NCBI RefSeq assembly: GCF_030518795.1
Contig: NZ_CP130427.1
Location: forward strand, 5,704,001 to 5,768,000
Origin: Micromonospora sp. NBRC 110009
GTDB lineage: Bacteria; Actinomycetota; Actinomycetes; Mycobacteriales; Micromonosporaceae
DNA: 64,000 bases
Direction of reading: 5' to 3'
The notes below the pieces were generated by a model. The model searched no databases and had not been told where the DNA came from. It worked only from the letters and a program-made list of their open reading frames with translations. How positions within the stretch are numbered: position 1 is the first letter of the stretch; the number at the start of each line of letters is the position of its first letter. Below are positions 8,424 to 19,233 of this stretch, one piece after another. The translations under genes and the position numbers were made by a program.

Positions 8424-8448
8424 AGCTAGCAGCTGGAGGTGCCGGGGC

Positions 8449-9548
<1,100 letters not shown>

Positions 9549-9552
<4 letters not shown>

Positions 9553-10481
9553 CCACGGTGGCCGAACGGCCCGACGTCGCCCGCGCCGACGGGCCCCGCG
9601 CGGCGCGGTCCCGCTCCGACCGGCTCGGCATCTACCTGCTGCTGCTCCCGTCGCTGCTGCCCATCGTGGTGCTGTCGGTCTTCCCGCTGCTGCGCGGCAT
9701 CTACCTCGGCTTCACCGACGCCCGCGCCGGCCGGCACGTCGAGATCAGCTTCACCGGGCTGGCCAACTACCGGGAACTGCTCGGCGACGAGCTGTTCTGG
9801 AACTCCTTCAAGATCGGCCTGCTCTGGGCGGTCGGGGTGACCGTGCTCCAGTTCCTGCTCGCGCTCGGCCTGGCCCTGCTGCTCAACCAGCAGCTGCGCT
9901 TCCGCGGGATCGCGCGGGTGCTGGCGGTCGTGCCCTGGGCGATGCCCCCGGTCGTCGTCGGCATCCTGTGGAAGCTCGTCTACCACCCGGACGCCGGCCT
10001 GCTCAACGAGTTCTTCCACCGCATCGGCGCGGACGGGCTGCGCACCAACTGGCTCGGCGACTTCAGCACCGCGCTGCCCGCGGTGATCCTGGTGGGCGTC
10101 TGGGCCGGCATGCCGCAGACCACCGTGGTGCTCCTGGCCGGGCTGCAGGGCGTGCCGCGCGAGCTGCACGAGGCCGCCGCGGTCGACGGGGCGAGCACCT
10201 GGCACCGGTTTCGCAACGTCACCCTGCCCGCCATCGCGCCGGTCGTCGTGGCGATCACCTCGCTGGACTTCATCTGGAACTTCAACTCGTTCGGGCTGGT
10301 CTACGTGCTCACCGCCGGCGGCCCGGGCGGCAAGACCATGCTGCCGATGCTCTTCGCCTACGAGGAGGCGTTCCGCTACGGCAACTACGGCTACGCCGCC
10401 GCGCTGGGCAACGTGATGGTCGTGATCATCGTCGCGCTGCTCGCGGTCTACCTGCGGCGCCGACTCCGGGAGGCGAACTGA
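9549..10481 (+). CDS. ABC sugar importer permease (MalF-like)
   Basis: A 310-aa CUT1-type permease with six predicted helices; the first (GIYLLLLPSLLPIVVLSVFP) follows a short cytoplasmic tail. The EAA coupling loop reads ELHEAAAVDGASTWHRF followed by RNVTLP, the contact for the nucleotide-binding subunit. The start overlaps the regulator stop by four bases. It pairs with the next gene to form the membrane channel. No ATPase gene is present in the operon, so a shared MsiK-type ATPase from elsewhere in the genome is presumably used. Confidence 0.93.
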
Positions 10482-10482
10482 C

Positions 10483-11322
10483 ATGTTCGGAAAGCCGAGC
10501 CGCACCGGGCGGACGCTGCAGTACGTCGCGCTGACCGGCTACCTGATCTTCCTCGGGTTCCCGCTGGTCTGGCTGCTCTCCACCGCGTTCAAGCCGCCGC
10601 GGGAGCTGGTCAAGCTGCACCCCACGCTCATCCCGAGCAACCCGACCGTGCAGAACTTCGTGCAGGCCTTCACCGAGCAGCAGCTCGGCCGGGCCGCGCT
10701 GAACAGCCTCCAGGTGTCGCTCGCCTCGGCGGTGCTCACCGTGCTCGTCGCGCTGCCCGCCTCGTACGCCCTGGCCCGGTTCCGGACCAGGCTCGGCACG
10801 GTGGCGCTCGGCTGGGTGCTGCTGTCGCAGCTCTTCCCGTTCGTGCTGCTGATCATCCCGATCTTCCTGATCCTGCGGCAGGTCGGGCTGGCCAACACGC
10901 ACGCCGGACTGGTGCTGATCTACGTGGTCTGGGCGCTGCCGTTCGCCCTGTGGATGCTGCAAGGCTTCGTCCGCAACATCCCGCGGGACCTGGAGGAGGC
11001 TGCCGCGGTCGACGGCGCCAGCCGGCTCCAGGTGCTGCGCCGGGTGGTCTTCCCGCTGCTCGCGCCGGGCATCGTGGCGACCGCGCTGTTCTCCTTCATC
11101 TCCGCCTGGAACGAGTTCTTCTTCGCCCTCGTGCTGGTCAAGACGCCCGAGCTGGCGACCCTGCCGGTCGCCCTGGCCCGGTTCGTCGGCATCGAGGGCA
11201 CCGCCCGCCTGGGCCCCCTGGCGGCCGGTTCGCTGCTGGCCACCCTGCCCAGCCTGATCTTCTTCGCGGTCATGCAACGCCGCCTCTCGTCCGGGTCGCT
11301 CGCCGGCGCGGTCAAGGGCTGA
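10483..11322 (+). CDS. ABC sugar importer permease (MalG-like)
   Basis: A 279-aa CUT1-type inner-membrane permease, the MalG-side partner of the preceding gene, with one base between them. Six helices are predicted. The large loop after helix 1 (AFKPPRELVKLHPTLIPSNP) is typical of this subunit. The EAA motif is DLEEAAAVDGASRLQVLRR, and the end LSSGSLAGAVKG matches the usual MalG-type C-terminus, which reaches into the ATPase. Confidence 0.93.
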   Translation: MFGKPSRTGRTLQYVALTGYLIFLGFPLVWLLSTAFKPPRELVKLHPTLIPSNPTVQNFVQAFTEQQLGRAALNSLQVSLASAVLTVLVALPASYALARFRTRLGTVALGWVLLSQLFPFVLLIIPIFLILRQVGLANTHAGLVLIYVVWALPFALWMLQGFVRNIPRDLEEAAAVDGASRLQVLRRVVFPLLAPGIVATALFSFISAWNEFFFALVLVKTPELATLPVALARFVGIEGTARLGPLAAGSLLATLPSLIFFAVMQRRLSSGSLAGAVKG

Positions 11323-11360
11323 ACCACATCCCCCCAACCACCACCAAGGAGGAATCCCCC

Positions 11361-12656
11361 ATGCTCCGTAGCAGATTCCGTCGACTCGCCGCGGCCGCCG
11401 CGGTCGCGGTCGTCGGGCTCGGCGCCCTCACTGCGTGCGGTGACGGCGACGGCGCGGACGAGAACTCGTCCGGCCCGGTCAAGCTGCGCTTCCTCAGCCT
11501 CGCCTGGCAGAAGGAGTCGCTGCAGGCCAACAAGGACCTGGTCGCCAAGTGGAACGCCGAGCACCCGGACATCCAGGTGGAGTACGTCCAGGGCGACTGG
11601 AACTCGGTCCACGACCAGCTGGTCACCTCGTTCGAGGGCGGCGACGTGGCCGACATCGTGCACTACGAGGCCTCGTCGATCGGCGAGTTCAGCAAGCAGG
11701 GCTACCTGGCCGACGTCTCCAAGCTGCTCAGCGATGACTTCAAGGGCCAGATCGACCAGGGCGTGTGGGACACCGCCACCTTCGACGGCAAGGTCGCCGG
11801 CGTGCCGTTCCTGCTGGAGTCGCAGGTCGTCCTCGCCAACAAGAAGCTGCTCGACGCCGCCGGCATCGCGGTCCCGCCCGCCGACGGCGGCTGGACCTGG
11901 GACGAGTTCCAGGCCAACGCGCAGAAGCTCACCAAGCCCGGCCAGTACGGCGTGGCCTGGGCGCTGAAGTCGCCCACCAACCGGGTAATGAACCTGGCGC
12001 TGAACTACGACGGCAAGTTCTTCTACACCGACGGCGGCAAGACGGAGGTCAAGGTCGGCGACGCGGAGAAGGAGGTGCCGAAGCGGATCCACGACATGCT
12101 CTACACCACCAAGTCGGCCTCCCCGGAGGCGCTCGGGATGAGCGGCGCGGACACCCTGCCCGGCTTCTTCGGCGGCAAGTACGCCCTGCTGCCCGGCTCG
12201 GTCTCGCTGCGCCAGCAGATGGTCGAGCAGGCCCCCGCCGGCTTCGACTGGGTGACCCTCCCGCCGATCAAGGGGCTGTCCAGCAAGCAGGCCGCCAACC
12301 CGCAGACGCTGTCGATCGCGGAGGACAGCAAGCACAAGAAGCAGGCCGCTCAGTTCATCGAGTGGTTCCTCAACCCGACCAACATGGCCGCCCTGGCCAA
12401 GGGTGACTGGCTGGTGCCCACCGGCAAGCAGGCCAACGAGGAGCTGGTCAAGCTCACCGGCGGCAAGCAGGGCTGGGACGTCGCCGCGGACAGCTCCGCC
12501 GACCTGACCGTCGCCCCGTTCCAGAAGGCCGACGGCTACCCGGAGTGGAAGACCAAGTACGCCACTCCGGCGCTGCAGCAGTACTTCGCCAACAAGATCA
12601 CCCTGGACCAGCTCGGCACGCAGCTGGTCGACGGGGGCAAGCAGGTTCTGAGGTAA
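11361..12656 (+). CDS. extracellular sugar-binding lipoprotein of the ABC importer
   Basis: A 431-aa family-1 solute-binding protein. AAGGAGG eight bases upstream is the strongest ribosome site in the operon, consistent with the excess of binding protein needed. The signal peptide ends in a lipobox (LTAC, Cys26), so the mature protein is tethered to the outer membrane face. The rest is a two-lobe binding fold (FLSLAWQKESLQANKDLVAK; SLRQQMVEQAPAGFDW) with many Lys and Asp on the surface. The ligand cannot be read from the sequence; neighbouring glycohydrolase and ribokinase genes suggest a glycoside with an acidic aglycone. Confidence 0.92.
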   Translation: MLRSRFRRLAAAAAVAVVGLGALTACGDGDGADENSSGPVKLRFLSLAWQKESLQANKDLVAKWNAEHPDIQVEYVQGDWNSVHDQLVTSFEGGDVADIVHYEASSIGEFSKQGYLADVSKLLSDDFKGQIDQGVWDTATFDGKVAGVPFLLESQVVLANKKLLDAAGIAVPPADGGWTWDEFQANAQKLTKPGQYGVAWALKSPTNRVMNLALNYDGKFFYTDGGKTEVKVGDAEKEVPKRIHDMLYTTKSASPEALGMSGADTLPGFFGGKYALLPGSVSLRQQMVEQAPAGFDWVTLPPIKGLSSKQAANPQTLSIAEDSKHKKQAAQFIEWFLNPTNMAALAKGDWLVPTGKQANEELVKLTGGKQGWDVAADSSADLTVAPFQKADGYPEWKTKYATPALQQYFANKITLDQLGTQLVDGGKQVLR

Positions 12657-12658
12657 CC

Positions 12659-13792
12659 ATGTCACTCTTGCTCGACACGTCGGTCGGTTGCCTGGTCGGC
12701 GCCGCGGTGGGCGACGCCCTCGGCGGGGCCACCGAGACAGCGCTCCCCGAGCAGATCCGCGCCCGCTTCGGCGGCTGGGTCGAGGGAATCGTTCCCCCGT
12801 ACCACGCCGACTGGGCCACCGCGCGGCCACTCGCGCCGTACCACAAGGGCGACGGGCACATCACCGACGACACGTTGATGACCCACGCGCTGGTCCGGGC
12901 GTACGCGGCCAAGCGGGACCACCTCGACGCGTACGACGTGGTGGAACTGCTCGTCCCCGACCTGATCGAGCGGGTGGTGTACATCCCGGACCTGGAGCGG
13001 GAGGGGGTGACCTTCCACCGGCTGGCCGCCGCCGAACGGTGGTTGGTCACCCGCCTGCACCACGCGCACGCCGATCCCCGGGAGGCCGGCGTGGGCAACA
13101 TCGTCAACTGTGGCGCCGCCATGTACATGGCCCCGGTCGGCATCGTCAACGCCGGCGACCCGGCCGGGGCGTACGCGGAGGCGGTGGAGATCGCCGGGGC
13201 GCACCAGCACAGCTACGGACGGGAGGCCGCGGCGGTCTTCGCCGCCGCGGTCGCCGCCGCCGCGACCCCCGGCGCCGGCGTCGAGGACGTGCTCACCGCG
13301 GCGCTCGACGTGGCCCGCGACGGCACCCGCGCCGCGATCGACGCGGTGGTCAAGGAGGCCCGCGGCCACGACGACTGGAAGGCCGCCATCCCCGCGCTGC
13401 GGGCGGCGGTCGCCCCCTTCGACACGGTGGGGGAGGAGTACCGCAGCCCCGGCCTGGGCGCCCGCCGCCCGAGCCGGCTGCACGCCATCGAGGAGCTGCC
13501 GGTGGCCCTGGGCATGCTGGTGGTGGCCGGCGGCGACTACCGGGCGGCGGTGCTCGGCGCGGTCAACTACGGCCGGGACGCCGACTCCACCGCCACCATG
13601 GCCGGCGCGATCGCCGGGGCGCTCGGCGGCGCGGCGGCGGTGCCGGCCGAGTGGTCGGACGCCGTCGCCGCGGCGTCCCGCACCGACCTGGTCGAGCCGG
13701 CCCGGGTGCTCGCCCAGGTCGCCACCGAGGTCTTCGACCGCGACCGGGAGCGGTTCGCCCGCCGCGCCGAGCGGTTCGGCGGGCTGGCATGA
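12659..13792 (+). CDS. ADP-ribosylglycohydrolase-fold enzyme 1
   Basis: A 377-aa all-alpha protein of the ADP-ribosylglycohydrolase (DraG/ARH) family, which cleaves N- or O-glycosidic bonds to ribose using two Mg ions. Metal motifs are visible: AAVGDALGG (15-23), ITDDTLMTHA (68-77) supplying Asp-Asp-Thr, and YGRDADSTA (304-312) near the C-terminus. A GAGGT ribosome site sets the ATG at 12659, three bases after the binding-protein stop. In this operon it more likely acts on a small imported ribosyl or glycosyl compound than on modified protein. The gene ends in an ATGA overlap with a second, dissimilar paralogue. Confidence 0.88.
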   Translation: MSLLLDTSVGCLVGAAVGDALGGATETALPEQIRARFGGWVEGIVPPYHADWATARPLAPYHKGDGHITDDTLMTHALVRAYAAKRDHLDAYDVVELLVPDLIERVVYIPDLEREGVTFHRLAAAERWLVTRLHHAHADPREAGVGNIVNCGAAMYMAPVGIVNAGDPAGAYAEAVEIAGAHQHSYGREAAAVFAAAVAAAATPGAGVEDVLTAALDVARDGTRAAIDAVVKEARGHDDWKAAIPALRAAVAPFDTVGEEYRSPGLGARRPSRLHAIEELPVALGMLVVAGGDYRAAVLGAVNYGRDADSTATMAGAIAGALGGAAAVPAEWSDAVAAASRTDLVEPARVLAQVATEVFDRDRERFARRAERFGGLA

Positions 13793-15177
13793 GCACCGCG
13801 GCCGGCGGCCAGCCGGCCCGCGGGCTGCGGCTGACCTGGGTGCAACCGGAGGACCTGCTGCCGCACGAGCTGGCCGCCAGCGCCGACGAGGGCCGCGAGG
13901 TGGCCGCCCTCGCCGAGCGCTGGGCGGCGGCGGGCGGTGACGGCACCGCCCCGGTCAGCGGTGCCTCGCCGGTCCCCGCGCCGCCGGCGCTGCGCGCCCT
14001 CGCCGTCGAGCTGCTCGACGCCGCCGACGCGCTGCCCACGCCGGACCCGGAATCCGAACCGGGTGACCTCGACGCGGTCCGGAAGAGCTGGCCGGACGCA
14101 TGGCAGCTGCCGACCACCGTCGAGCGGGACCGGCTGCACGGCGCCTGGCTCGGCCGGGCGGCCGGCTGCCTGCTCGGCAAGCCGGTGGAGAAGATCCCCC
14201 GTCACGGGATCCGGGAGATCCTCACCGCCACCGGCCGGTGGCCGCTGCGCGACTGGTTCACCGCGCAGGGGCTGCCGGCCGAGGTGGCCGCCCGCTGGCC
14301 GTGGAACCGGCGCAGCGCGCCGACCAGCCTGGCCGAGAACATCGCCGGCATGCCCGAGGACGACGACCTCAACTTCCCGCTGCTGGCGCTGCGCATCCTG
14401 GAGACCCGCGGGCCCGGTTTCACCAGCGCCGACGTGGCCCAGGCCTGGCTGGACTGGCTGCCCGCCGGCCGGGTCTTCACCGCCGAGCGGGTCGCCTACC
14501 GCAACCTGCTGCTCGGCCTGACCCCGCCGGAGACCGCCCGCCGGCACAACCCGTTCCGGGAGTGGATCGGCGCGCAGATCCGCACCGACGTGTACGGCTG
14601 GACCAACCCCGGCCGCCCCGACCGGGCCGCCGAGGCGGCTTGGCGCGACGCCGCCGTCAGCCACGTCCGCGCCGGGGCGTACGGGGCGATCTGGGCGGCC
14701 GCCCTGGCCGCGGCGGCGCCCGTCGCCGGCAGCGTCGACGAGGTGCTCGACGCGGGCGAGTCGGTGCTGCCCCCGGGCAGCCGGTTCACCGCCGCGATCC
14801 AGGAGGCACGCGCCCTCGGCGCCGGCGGCGACGACTGGGAGAACATCGTGGACACCCTCTACGCGCGCCACGGGCACCTGCACTGGGTGCACGTACGCAA
14901 CAACGCCGCCCTGGTCGCGGCGGCCCTCGCGTACGGGCGCGGCGACCTGGACCGGTCCATCTGCGCCGTGGTCGCCGGCGGCTGGGACACCGACTCCAAC
15001 GGGGCCACCGTCGGCGCGGTCACCGGGGCGCTCACCGGCGCCTCCCGGCTGCCCGCCCGCTGGGTCGCCCCGCTGCGCAACCGGCTGGCCAGCAGCATCG
15101 CCGGCTTCGACGGCATCGGCTTCGACACGCTGGCCGACCGTACCCTCGCCCTGGCCCACGCCGGGGGCGTGGCATGA
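13789..15177 (+). CDS. ADP-ribosylglycohydrolase-fold enzyme 2 with N-terminal extension
   Basis: A 462-aa relative of the preceding enzyme. The first ~110 residues are an unrecognised acidic, proline-rich extension (LRLTWVQPEDLLPHELAASA). The ARH fold starts near 117 with HGAWLGRAAGCLLGKPVEKI. The first metal motif is changed to MPEDDDLNF (188-196), where the usual TDDT would give Thr-Asp-Asp-Thr, while the C-terminal motif GGWDTDSNGATVG (397-409) is canonical. Its Tyr/Trp-rich central region differs from enzyme 1, so the two probably act on different bonds or work in sequence. Translationally coupled on both sides (ATGA). Confidence 0.85.
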   Translation: MSTAAGGQPARGLRLTWVQPEDLLPHELAASADEGREVAALAERWAAAGGDGTAPVSGASPVPAPPALRALAVELLDAADALPTPDPESEPGDLDAVRKSWPDAWQLPTTVERDRLHGAWLGRAAGCLLGKPVEKIPRHGIREILTATGRWPLRDWFTAQGLPAEVAARWPWNRRSAPTSLAENIAGMPEDDDLNFPLLALRILETRGPGFTSADVAQAWLDWLPAGRVFTAERVAYRNLLLGLTPPETARRHNPFREWIGAQIRTDVYGWTNPGRPDRAAEAAWRDAAVSHVRAGAYGAIWAAALAAAAPVAGSVDEVLDAGESVLPPGSRFTAAIQEARALGAGGDDWENIVDTLYARHGHLHWVHVRNNAALVAAALAYGRGDLDRSICAVVAGGWDTDSNGATVGAVTGALTGASRLPARWVAPLRNRLASSIAGFDGIGFDTLADRTLALAHAGGVA

Positions 15178-16106
15178 GCGCCCGGGTGGTGGTGGTCGGC
15201 AGCGCCAACCTGGACCTGGTGGTCACCACGCCGCAGCTGCCCCGGCCCGGCGAGACGGTGCTCGGCGACGACTTCCGCACGGTCCCCGGCGGCAAGGGCG
15301 CCAACCAGGCGGTCGCCGCCGCCCGGGCCGGCGCGGACTGCGACTTCGTCGGCGCGGTCGGCGCCGACGAGTTCGGCGTGCTGCTGCGGGACAACCTGGT
15401 CGCCGCCGGCATCGACGTGCGCGGCCTGCGCACCGCCGACGGTCCGTCCGGCGTCGCGCTGATCGCCGTCGACCACGCGGCGGAGAACTGCATCGTGGTC
15501 GCCCCCGGCGCCAACGCCACCCTGGCCCTGGACGACGCCGACCGGACCGCGGTGGCCGCCGCCGACGTGCTGCTGCTGCAACTGGAGGTGCCGCTGCCGG
15601 AGGTCACCCGGGCCGCCGGCTGGGCCCGCGCCGCCGGCACCGCCGTGGTGCTCAACGCCGCCCCGGCCCGACCGCTCCCCACCGAACTGCTCGACCTGCT
15701 CGACGTGCTGGTGGTCAACGAACACGAGGCGGCGGTCGTCGCCGGGGTGTTGACCGACGAGCCCGCCGCGCTGCTCGACATCCTGGTCACCCTGGTGCCC
15801 CGGGTGGTGCTCACCCTGGGCGCGCGGGGCGCCGCCTACGCCGACCGGGACGGCACCCGGATCGAGGTGCCGGCGCCGAAGGTCGACGCGGTGGACACCA
15901 CGGCCGCCGGTGACGCCTTCACCGGCGCGCTCGCGGTCGCCCTCGCCGAACGCGGCGGCCTCACCGCCGACACCGCGACCGCCGTGCTGCAGTGGGCGTG
16001 CGCCGCCGGTGCCGCCTGCGCCCAGCGACCCGGCGCGTCCACCGCCCTGCCCGAGCGGGCCGCCATCGAGGCGCTGTCCGCGACCACCTACGGAGGGGCC
16101 GAGTGA
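15174..16106 (+). CDS. rbsK: ribokinase (PfkB family)
   Basis: A 310-aa sugar kinase. The N-terminal [20 protein letters not shown] and the glycine-rich [18 protein letters not shown] are the ribokinase substrate motif; [18 protein letters not shown] near residue 245 is the PfkB signature 2 with the catalytic Asp. It would phosphorylate ribose, or a closely related pentose released by the upstream glycohydrolases, to the 5-phosphate. It starts by ATGA overlap and ends in a GTGA overlap. RbsK is the best fit among PfkB kinases; deoxyribokinase or pseudouridine-kinase-like activity cannot be excluded. Confidence 0.85.
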   Translation: MSARVVVVGSANLDLVVTTPQLPRPGETVLGDDFRTVPGGKGANQAVAAARAGADCDFVGAVGADEFGVLLRDNLVAAGIDVRGLRTADGPSGVALIAVDHAAENCIVVAPGANATLALDDADRTAVAAADVLLLQLEVPLPEVTRAAGWARAAGTAVVLNAAPARPLPTELLDLLDVLVVNEHEAAVVAGVLTDEPAALLDILVTLVPRVVLTLGARGAAYADRDGTRIEVPAPKVDAVDTTAAGDAFTGALAVALAERGGLTADTATAVLQWACAAGAACAQRPGASTALPERAAIEALSATTYGGAE

Positions 16107-18046
16107 GCTTCAACCCGTACGTGCCGAGGCCGATCGACCGGCCCACCGAGGTGCCGCTCGGCGCGCACGCCGACCTGACCACCCTGGACGAGGCGAAGAT
16201 CTTCGCCGCCCCCGACGACCCCGCCGACTGGCCCGCCTGGCGGGAACAGCTCACCCGGTGGCGGGCCGACGCCCGGGGTCGCCTCGGCTACACCGGCGAG
16301 CACTACGACGAGATCGCCGGCGACTGCTTCAGCGTCTGCCTCGCGTGGCTCTGGGACGAGACCCTCTACGACCACGACCGGGGCGTGTTCACGGTGGCGG
16401 CGTTCCTCGACGACGCCCGGCGCGACTTCGGCGGCTTCGACGGGGTGGTGCTCTGGCACGCGTACCCGGTGATCGGGCTGGACGAGCGCAACCAGTTCGA
16501 CTGGTACCGCGACGTGCCCGAACTGCCCGACGTGGTGCGCGCGTTCCAGGACCACGGGGTCCGGGTGTTCGTCGACTACAACCCGTGGGACACCGGCACC
16601 CGGCGCAAACCCGGCGCCGACGCCGAGGAGGTCGCCGCGCTGGCCGCCACCCTCGGCGTCGACGGCGTCTTCCTGGACACCCTCAAGGAGGGCGCCGGGG
16701 AGCTGCGCAAGGCTCTCGACGCCGTCCGCCCCGGCCTGGTCCTGGAGGGGGAGAGCCGGGTGCCGCTGGCCCGGATCGCCGACCACGCCATGTCCTGGGC
16801 CCAGTGGTTCGCCGACTCGGACACCCCGGGTGTGCTGCGGGCCAAGTGGTTCGAACGCCGGCACCTCCTGCACCACACCCGCCGCTGGCACCGCAGCCAC
16901 CTCGACGAGCTGCACTCCGCCTGGCTCAACGGCTGCGGGATGCTGGTCTGGGAGAGCGTCTTCGGCGTCTGGGTCGGCTGGAACGACCGGGACAAGGCCG
17001 TGCTGCGCGCCATGCGCCGGGTGCAGGCCAGCCACGCCGCGTGGCTGCGCGCCGAGGACTGGGTCCCGCTCGCCGACCACCCCGGCACGGGCCAGGTGTA
17101 CGCGTCCCGCTGGACCCACGACGACCAGCCGCTGTGGACGGTGGTCAACCGGGGCGCCGCCCACGACGGGCCCTGGCTGGTCACCGAGCCCCGCCCGGGA
17201 CGCTTCGTCGACCTGGTCACCGGCGCCGAGCTGGCCGTCACCGAACTGGAGGACGGGCGGGTGGCCGTCGGTGGGCCGCTGGCCGCCGGGGCGATCGCCG
17301 CCGTGGCCGTCACCGACGCGCCGGTGCCCCGGCACGAGCCGCCGACCGGCGACCCGTCCTTCCCGGCCCGCGCCGCGGTGCGGACCCGCACCCCGCAGGC
17401 GCGGCTCGCCGCCCTGCCCGATGGCATGGTCACCCTCGAGGCCGGCCGCCACGACCTGACCGTCCGCCACCGGGTCCGGGAAACCGGCCTGTACGGCGAA
17501 GCCCCGTACGTCGACGAGTGGAAGCCGCTGCCGCCCCGGCTGCACCACACCGGCACCCTGCACCGGCCCGTGCGGCTCGGCCGCTTCGCCATCGAGACCC
17601 ACGAGGTCACCCACGGGCAGTACGCCCGCTTCCTGGCCGCCACCGGCTACCGCCCGGTGCGACCGGAACGGTTCACCGCCGGGCAGGGGCCCGCCGAGGC
17701 CCCGGTCACCGGCGTCGACCTCGCCGACGCCCGCGCGTACGCCGACTGGGCGGGGATGCGGCTGCCCACCGAGGACGAGTGGCAGGTGGCCGCCGAGGCC
17801 GGCCGGCTCGTCCGGCGCGAACCCCTGGTGTGGAACCTGACCGAAAGTGAACACTCGGACGGGCGGACCCGGTTCGTCATCCTCAAGGGCGGCTGCGGGT
17901 ACCGGGCCGAGGGCTCCGACTGGTACCTCGACGGCGGCCCGCAGCCCCCCGAGGTGTCGGTGAAGTTGCTGCTCACCGGCGCCGGCCTCACCCGGTCCAC
18001 CTCGATCGGCTTCCGCTGCGCCGCCGACCTGCCGGGGGAGGCGTGA
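16103..18046 (+). CDS. chimera: TIM-barrel glycosidase-like domain plus FGE/SUMF1-fold domain
   Basis: A 647-aa protein starting at a GTG preceded by GGAGG and overlapping the ribokinase stop. Residues ~60-340 look like a glycoside-hydrolase TIM barrel: [61 protein letters not shown] and a Trp-rich [13 protein letters not shown] beta-rich linker follows (~350-480). The last ~160 residues have the formylglycine-generating-enzyme fold ([43 protein letters not shown]). The paired Cys of true FGE (in the GGS-x-L-C motif) is missing, because this region reads [14 protein letters not shown], so sulfatase activation is unlikely. The FGE fold may bind substrate here. Exact glycosidase family not recognised. 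Confidence 0.75.
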   Translation: MSFNPYVPRPIDRPTEVPLGAHADLTTLDEAKIFAAPDDPADWPAWREQLTRWRADARGRLGYTGEHYDEIAGDCFSVCLAWLWDETLYDHDRGVFTVAAFLDDARRDFGGFDGVVLWHAYPVIGLDERNQFDWYRDVPELPDVVRAFQDHGVRVFVDYNPWDTGTRRKPGADAEEVAALAATLGVDGVFLDTLKEGAGELRKALDAVRPGLVLEGESRVPLARIADHAMSWAQWFADSDTPGVLRAKWFERRHLLHHTRRWHRSHLDELHSAWLNGCGMLVWESVFGVWVGWNDRDKAVLRAMRRVQASHAAWLRAEDWVPLADHPGTGQVYASRWTHDDQPLWTVVNRGAAHDGPWLVTEPRPGRFVDLVTGAELAVTELEDGRVAVGGPLAAGAIAAVAVTDAPVPRHEPPTGDPSFPARAAVRTRTPQARLAALPDGMVTLEAGRHDLTVRHRVRETGLYGEAPYVDEWKPLPPRLHHTGTLHRPVRLGRFAIETHEVTHGQYARFLAATGYRPVRPERFTAGQGPAEAPVTGVDLADARAYADWAGMRLPTEDEWQVAAEAGRLVRREPLVWNLTESEHSDGRTRFVILKGGCGYRAEGSDWYLDGGPQPPEVSVKLLLTGAGLTRSTSIGFRCAADLPGEA

Positions 18047-19233
18047 TGACCGCGCCGCTGCACGGGGTCAAGGTCGTCGACCTGGCCACCCTCTTCGCCG
18101 GCCCGCTCGCCGCCGCGTTCCTCGGCGACTTCGGCGCCGACGTCATCAAGGTCGAGCACCCGGCCAAGCCCGACCCGTCCCGGGGACACGGCCCCGCCAG
18201 GGACGGCGTCGGCCTGTGGTGGAAGGTGCTCGGCCGCAACAAGCGCACCGTCACCTGCAACCTCTCCGACCCGGAGGGCGCCGAGCTGCTGCGCCGGCTG
18301 CTGGCTGACGCCGACGTGTTGGTGGAGAACTTCCGCCCCGGCACCCTGGAACGCTGGGGCCTCGGCCCGGACGAGCTGCACGCGGTCAACCCGCGGCTGG
18401 TGATCGCCCGGATCAGCGGCTTCGGTCAGCTCGGCCCGTACGCCCCCCGGCCCGGCTTCGGCACCCTCGCCGAGGCGATGAGCGGCTTCGCCGCCGCCAC
18501 CGGCGAACCCGACGGGCCGCCCACCCTGCCCCCGTTCGGGCTGGCCGACTCGGTCACCGCCCTCGCCGCCGCGTACGCGGTCATGCTGGCCCTGCGCGGC
18601 CGCGACCTGACCGGCCGCGGCCAGGTCGTCGACCTGGCCATCATCGAACCCATCATGGCGATGCTCGGCCCGCAGATCACCTGGTACGACCAGCTCGGCT
18701 ACGTCCAGCCCCGGCTGGGCAACCGGTCCAACAACAACGCCCCGCGCAACACCTACCGCTGCGCCGACGGCCGCTGGGTGGCCGTCTCGACCAGCGCGCA
18801 GAGCATCGCCGAGCGGGTTCTCCGGCTGGTCGGCCGCCCGGAACTGGTCGACGAGCCCTGGTTCGCCACCGGCAGTGGCCGGGCCGCGCACGCCGACGAA
18901 CTCGACGCGGCGGTCGGCGCCTGGGTGGCGAAGCGGGACCGGGACGAGGTGGTGGCCGCGTTCGAGGCGGCCCAGGCGGCCGTCGCCCCCGTCTACGACG
19001 TCCGCGACATCCTCACCGACCCGCAGTACGCGGCGCTCGGCACCGTGGTCACCGTCCCCGACGAGGAGTTGGGCGAGGTCCGGATGCAGAACGTGCCGTT
19101 CCGGATGTCGGACAGCCCGGGGGAGATCCGGCACGCCGGCCGCCGCCACGGCCAGGACACCGACGAGGTGTTCCGCGCGCTCGGCCGCACCGACGACGAA
19201 CTGGCCGCGCTGCGCGAGCGCGGGGTGATCTGA
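18046..19233 (+). CDS. CaiB/BaiF family CoA transferase
   Basis: A 395-aa class III CoA transferase. It begins LHGVKVVDLATLFAGPLAAA and has GDFGADVIKVEHP, NKRTVTCNLSDPEG and LLADADVLVENFRPG, all standard for the family. The catalytic Asp, which forms an aspartyl-CoA thioester, is probably Asp168 in PFGLADSVTALAA. It transfers CoA from a donor such as succinyl-CoA to a carboxylic acid. Stop-start overlap TGATG with the previous gene, and the same with the CoA lyase after it, suggests sequential steps: acid to acyl-CoA, then C-C cleavage. Its ATG start at 18046 follows GGGGGAGG. Confidence 0.92.
   Translation: MTAPLHGVKVVDLATLFAGPLAAAFLGDFGADVIKVEHPAKPDPSRGHGPARDGVGLWWKVLGRNKRTVTCNLSDPEGAELLRRLLADADVLVENFRPGTLERWGLGPDELHAVNPRLVIARISGFGQLGPYAPRPGFGTLAEAMSGFAAATGEPDGPPTLPPFGLADSVTALAAAYAVMLALRGRDLTGRGQVVDLAIIEPIMAMLGPQITWYDQLGYVQPRLGNRSNNNAPRNTYRCADGRWVAVSTSAQSIAERVLRLVGRPELVDEPWFATGSGRAAHADELDAAVGAWVAKRDRDEVVAAFEAAQAAVAPVYDVRDILTDPQYAALGTVVTVPDEELGEVRMQNVPFRMSDSPGEIRHAGRRHGQDTDEVFRALGRTDDELAALRERGVI

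Larger units (their letters stand above)
8063..8448. other. 386-bp regulatory intergenic region ahead of the LacI operon
   Basis: No gene. From left to right it contains a GC-rich block with two copies of TCGGCGGCGCGC (8083-8094 and 8099-8110) that can fold and may end the DUF4395 transcript, a long perfect hairpin (8228-8262), and the promoter/operator zone of the LacI-controlled operon (8356-8424). Confidence 0.6.

Noticed and set aside
12688-13788. An upstream in-frame extension of the second ADP-ribosylglycohydrolase
   Set aside because: It reads through the whole first enzyme in another frame. The ATGA overlap at 13789 is the normal start, and the extension is low-complexity Arg/Gly sequence.
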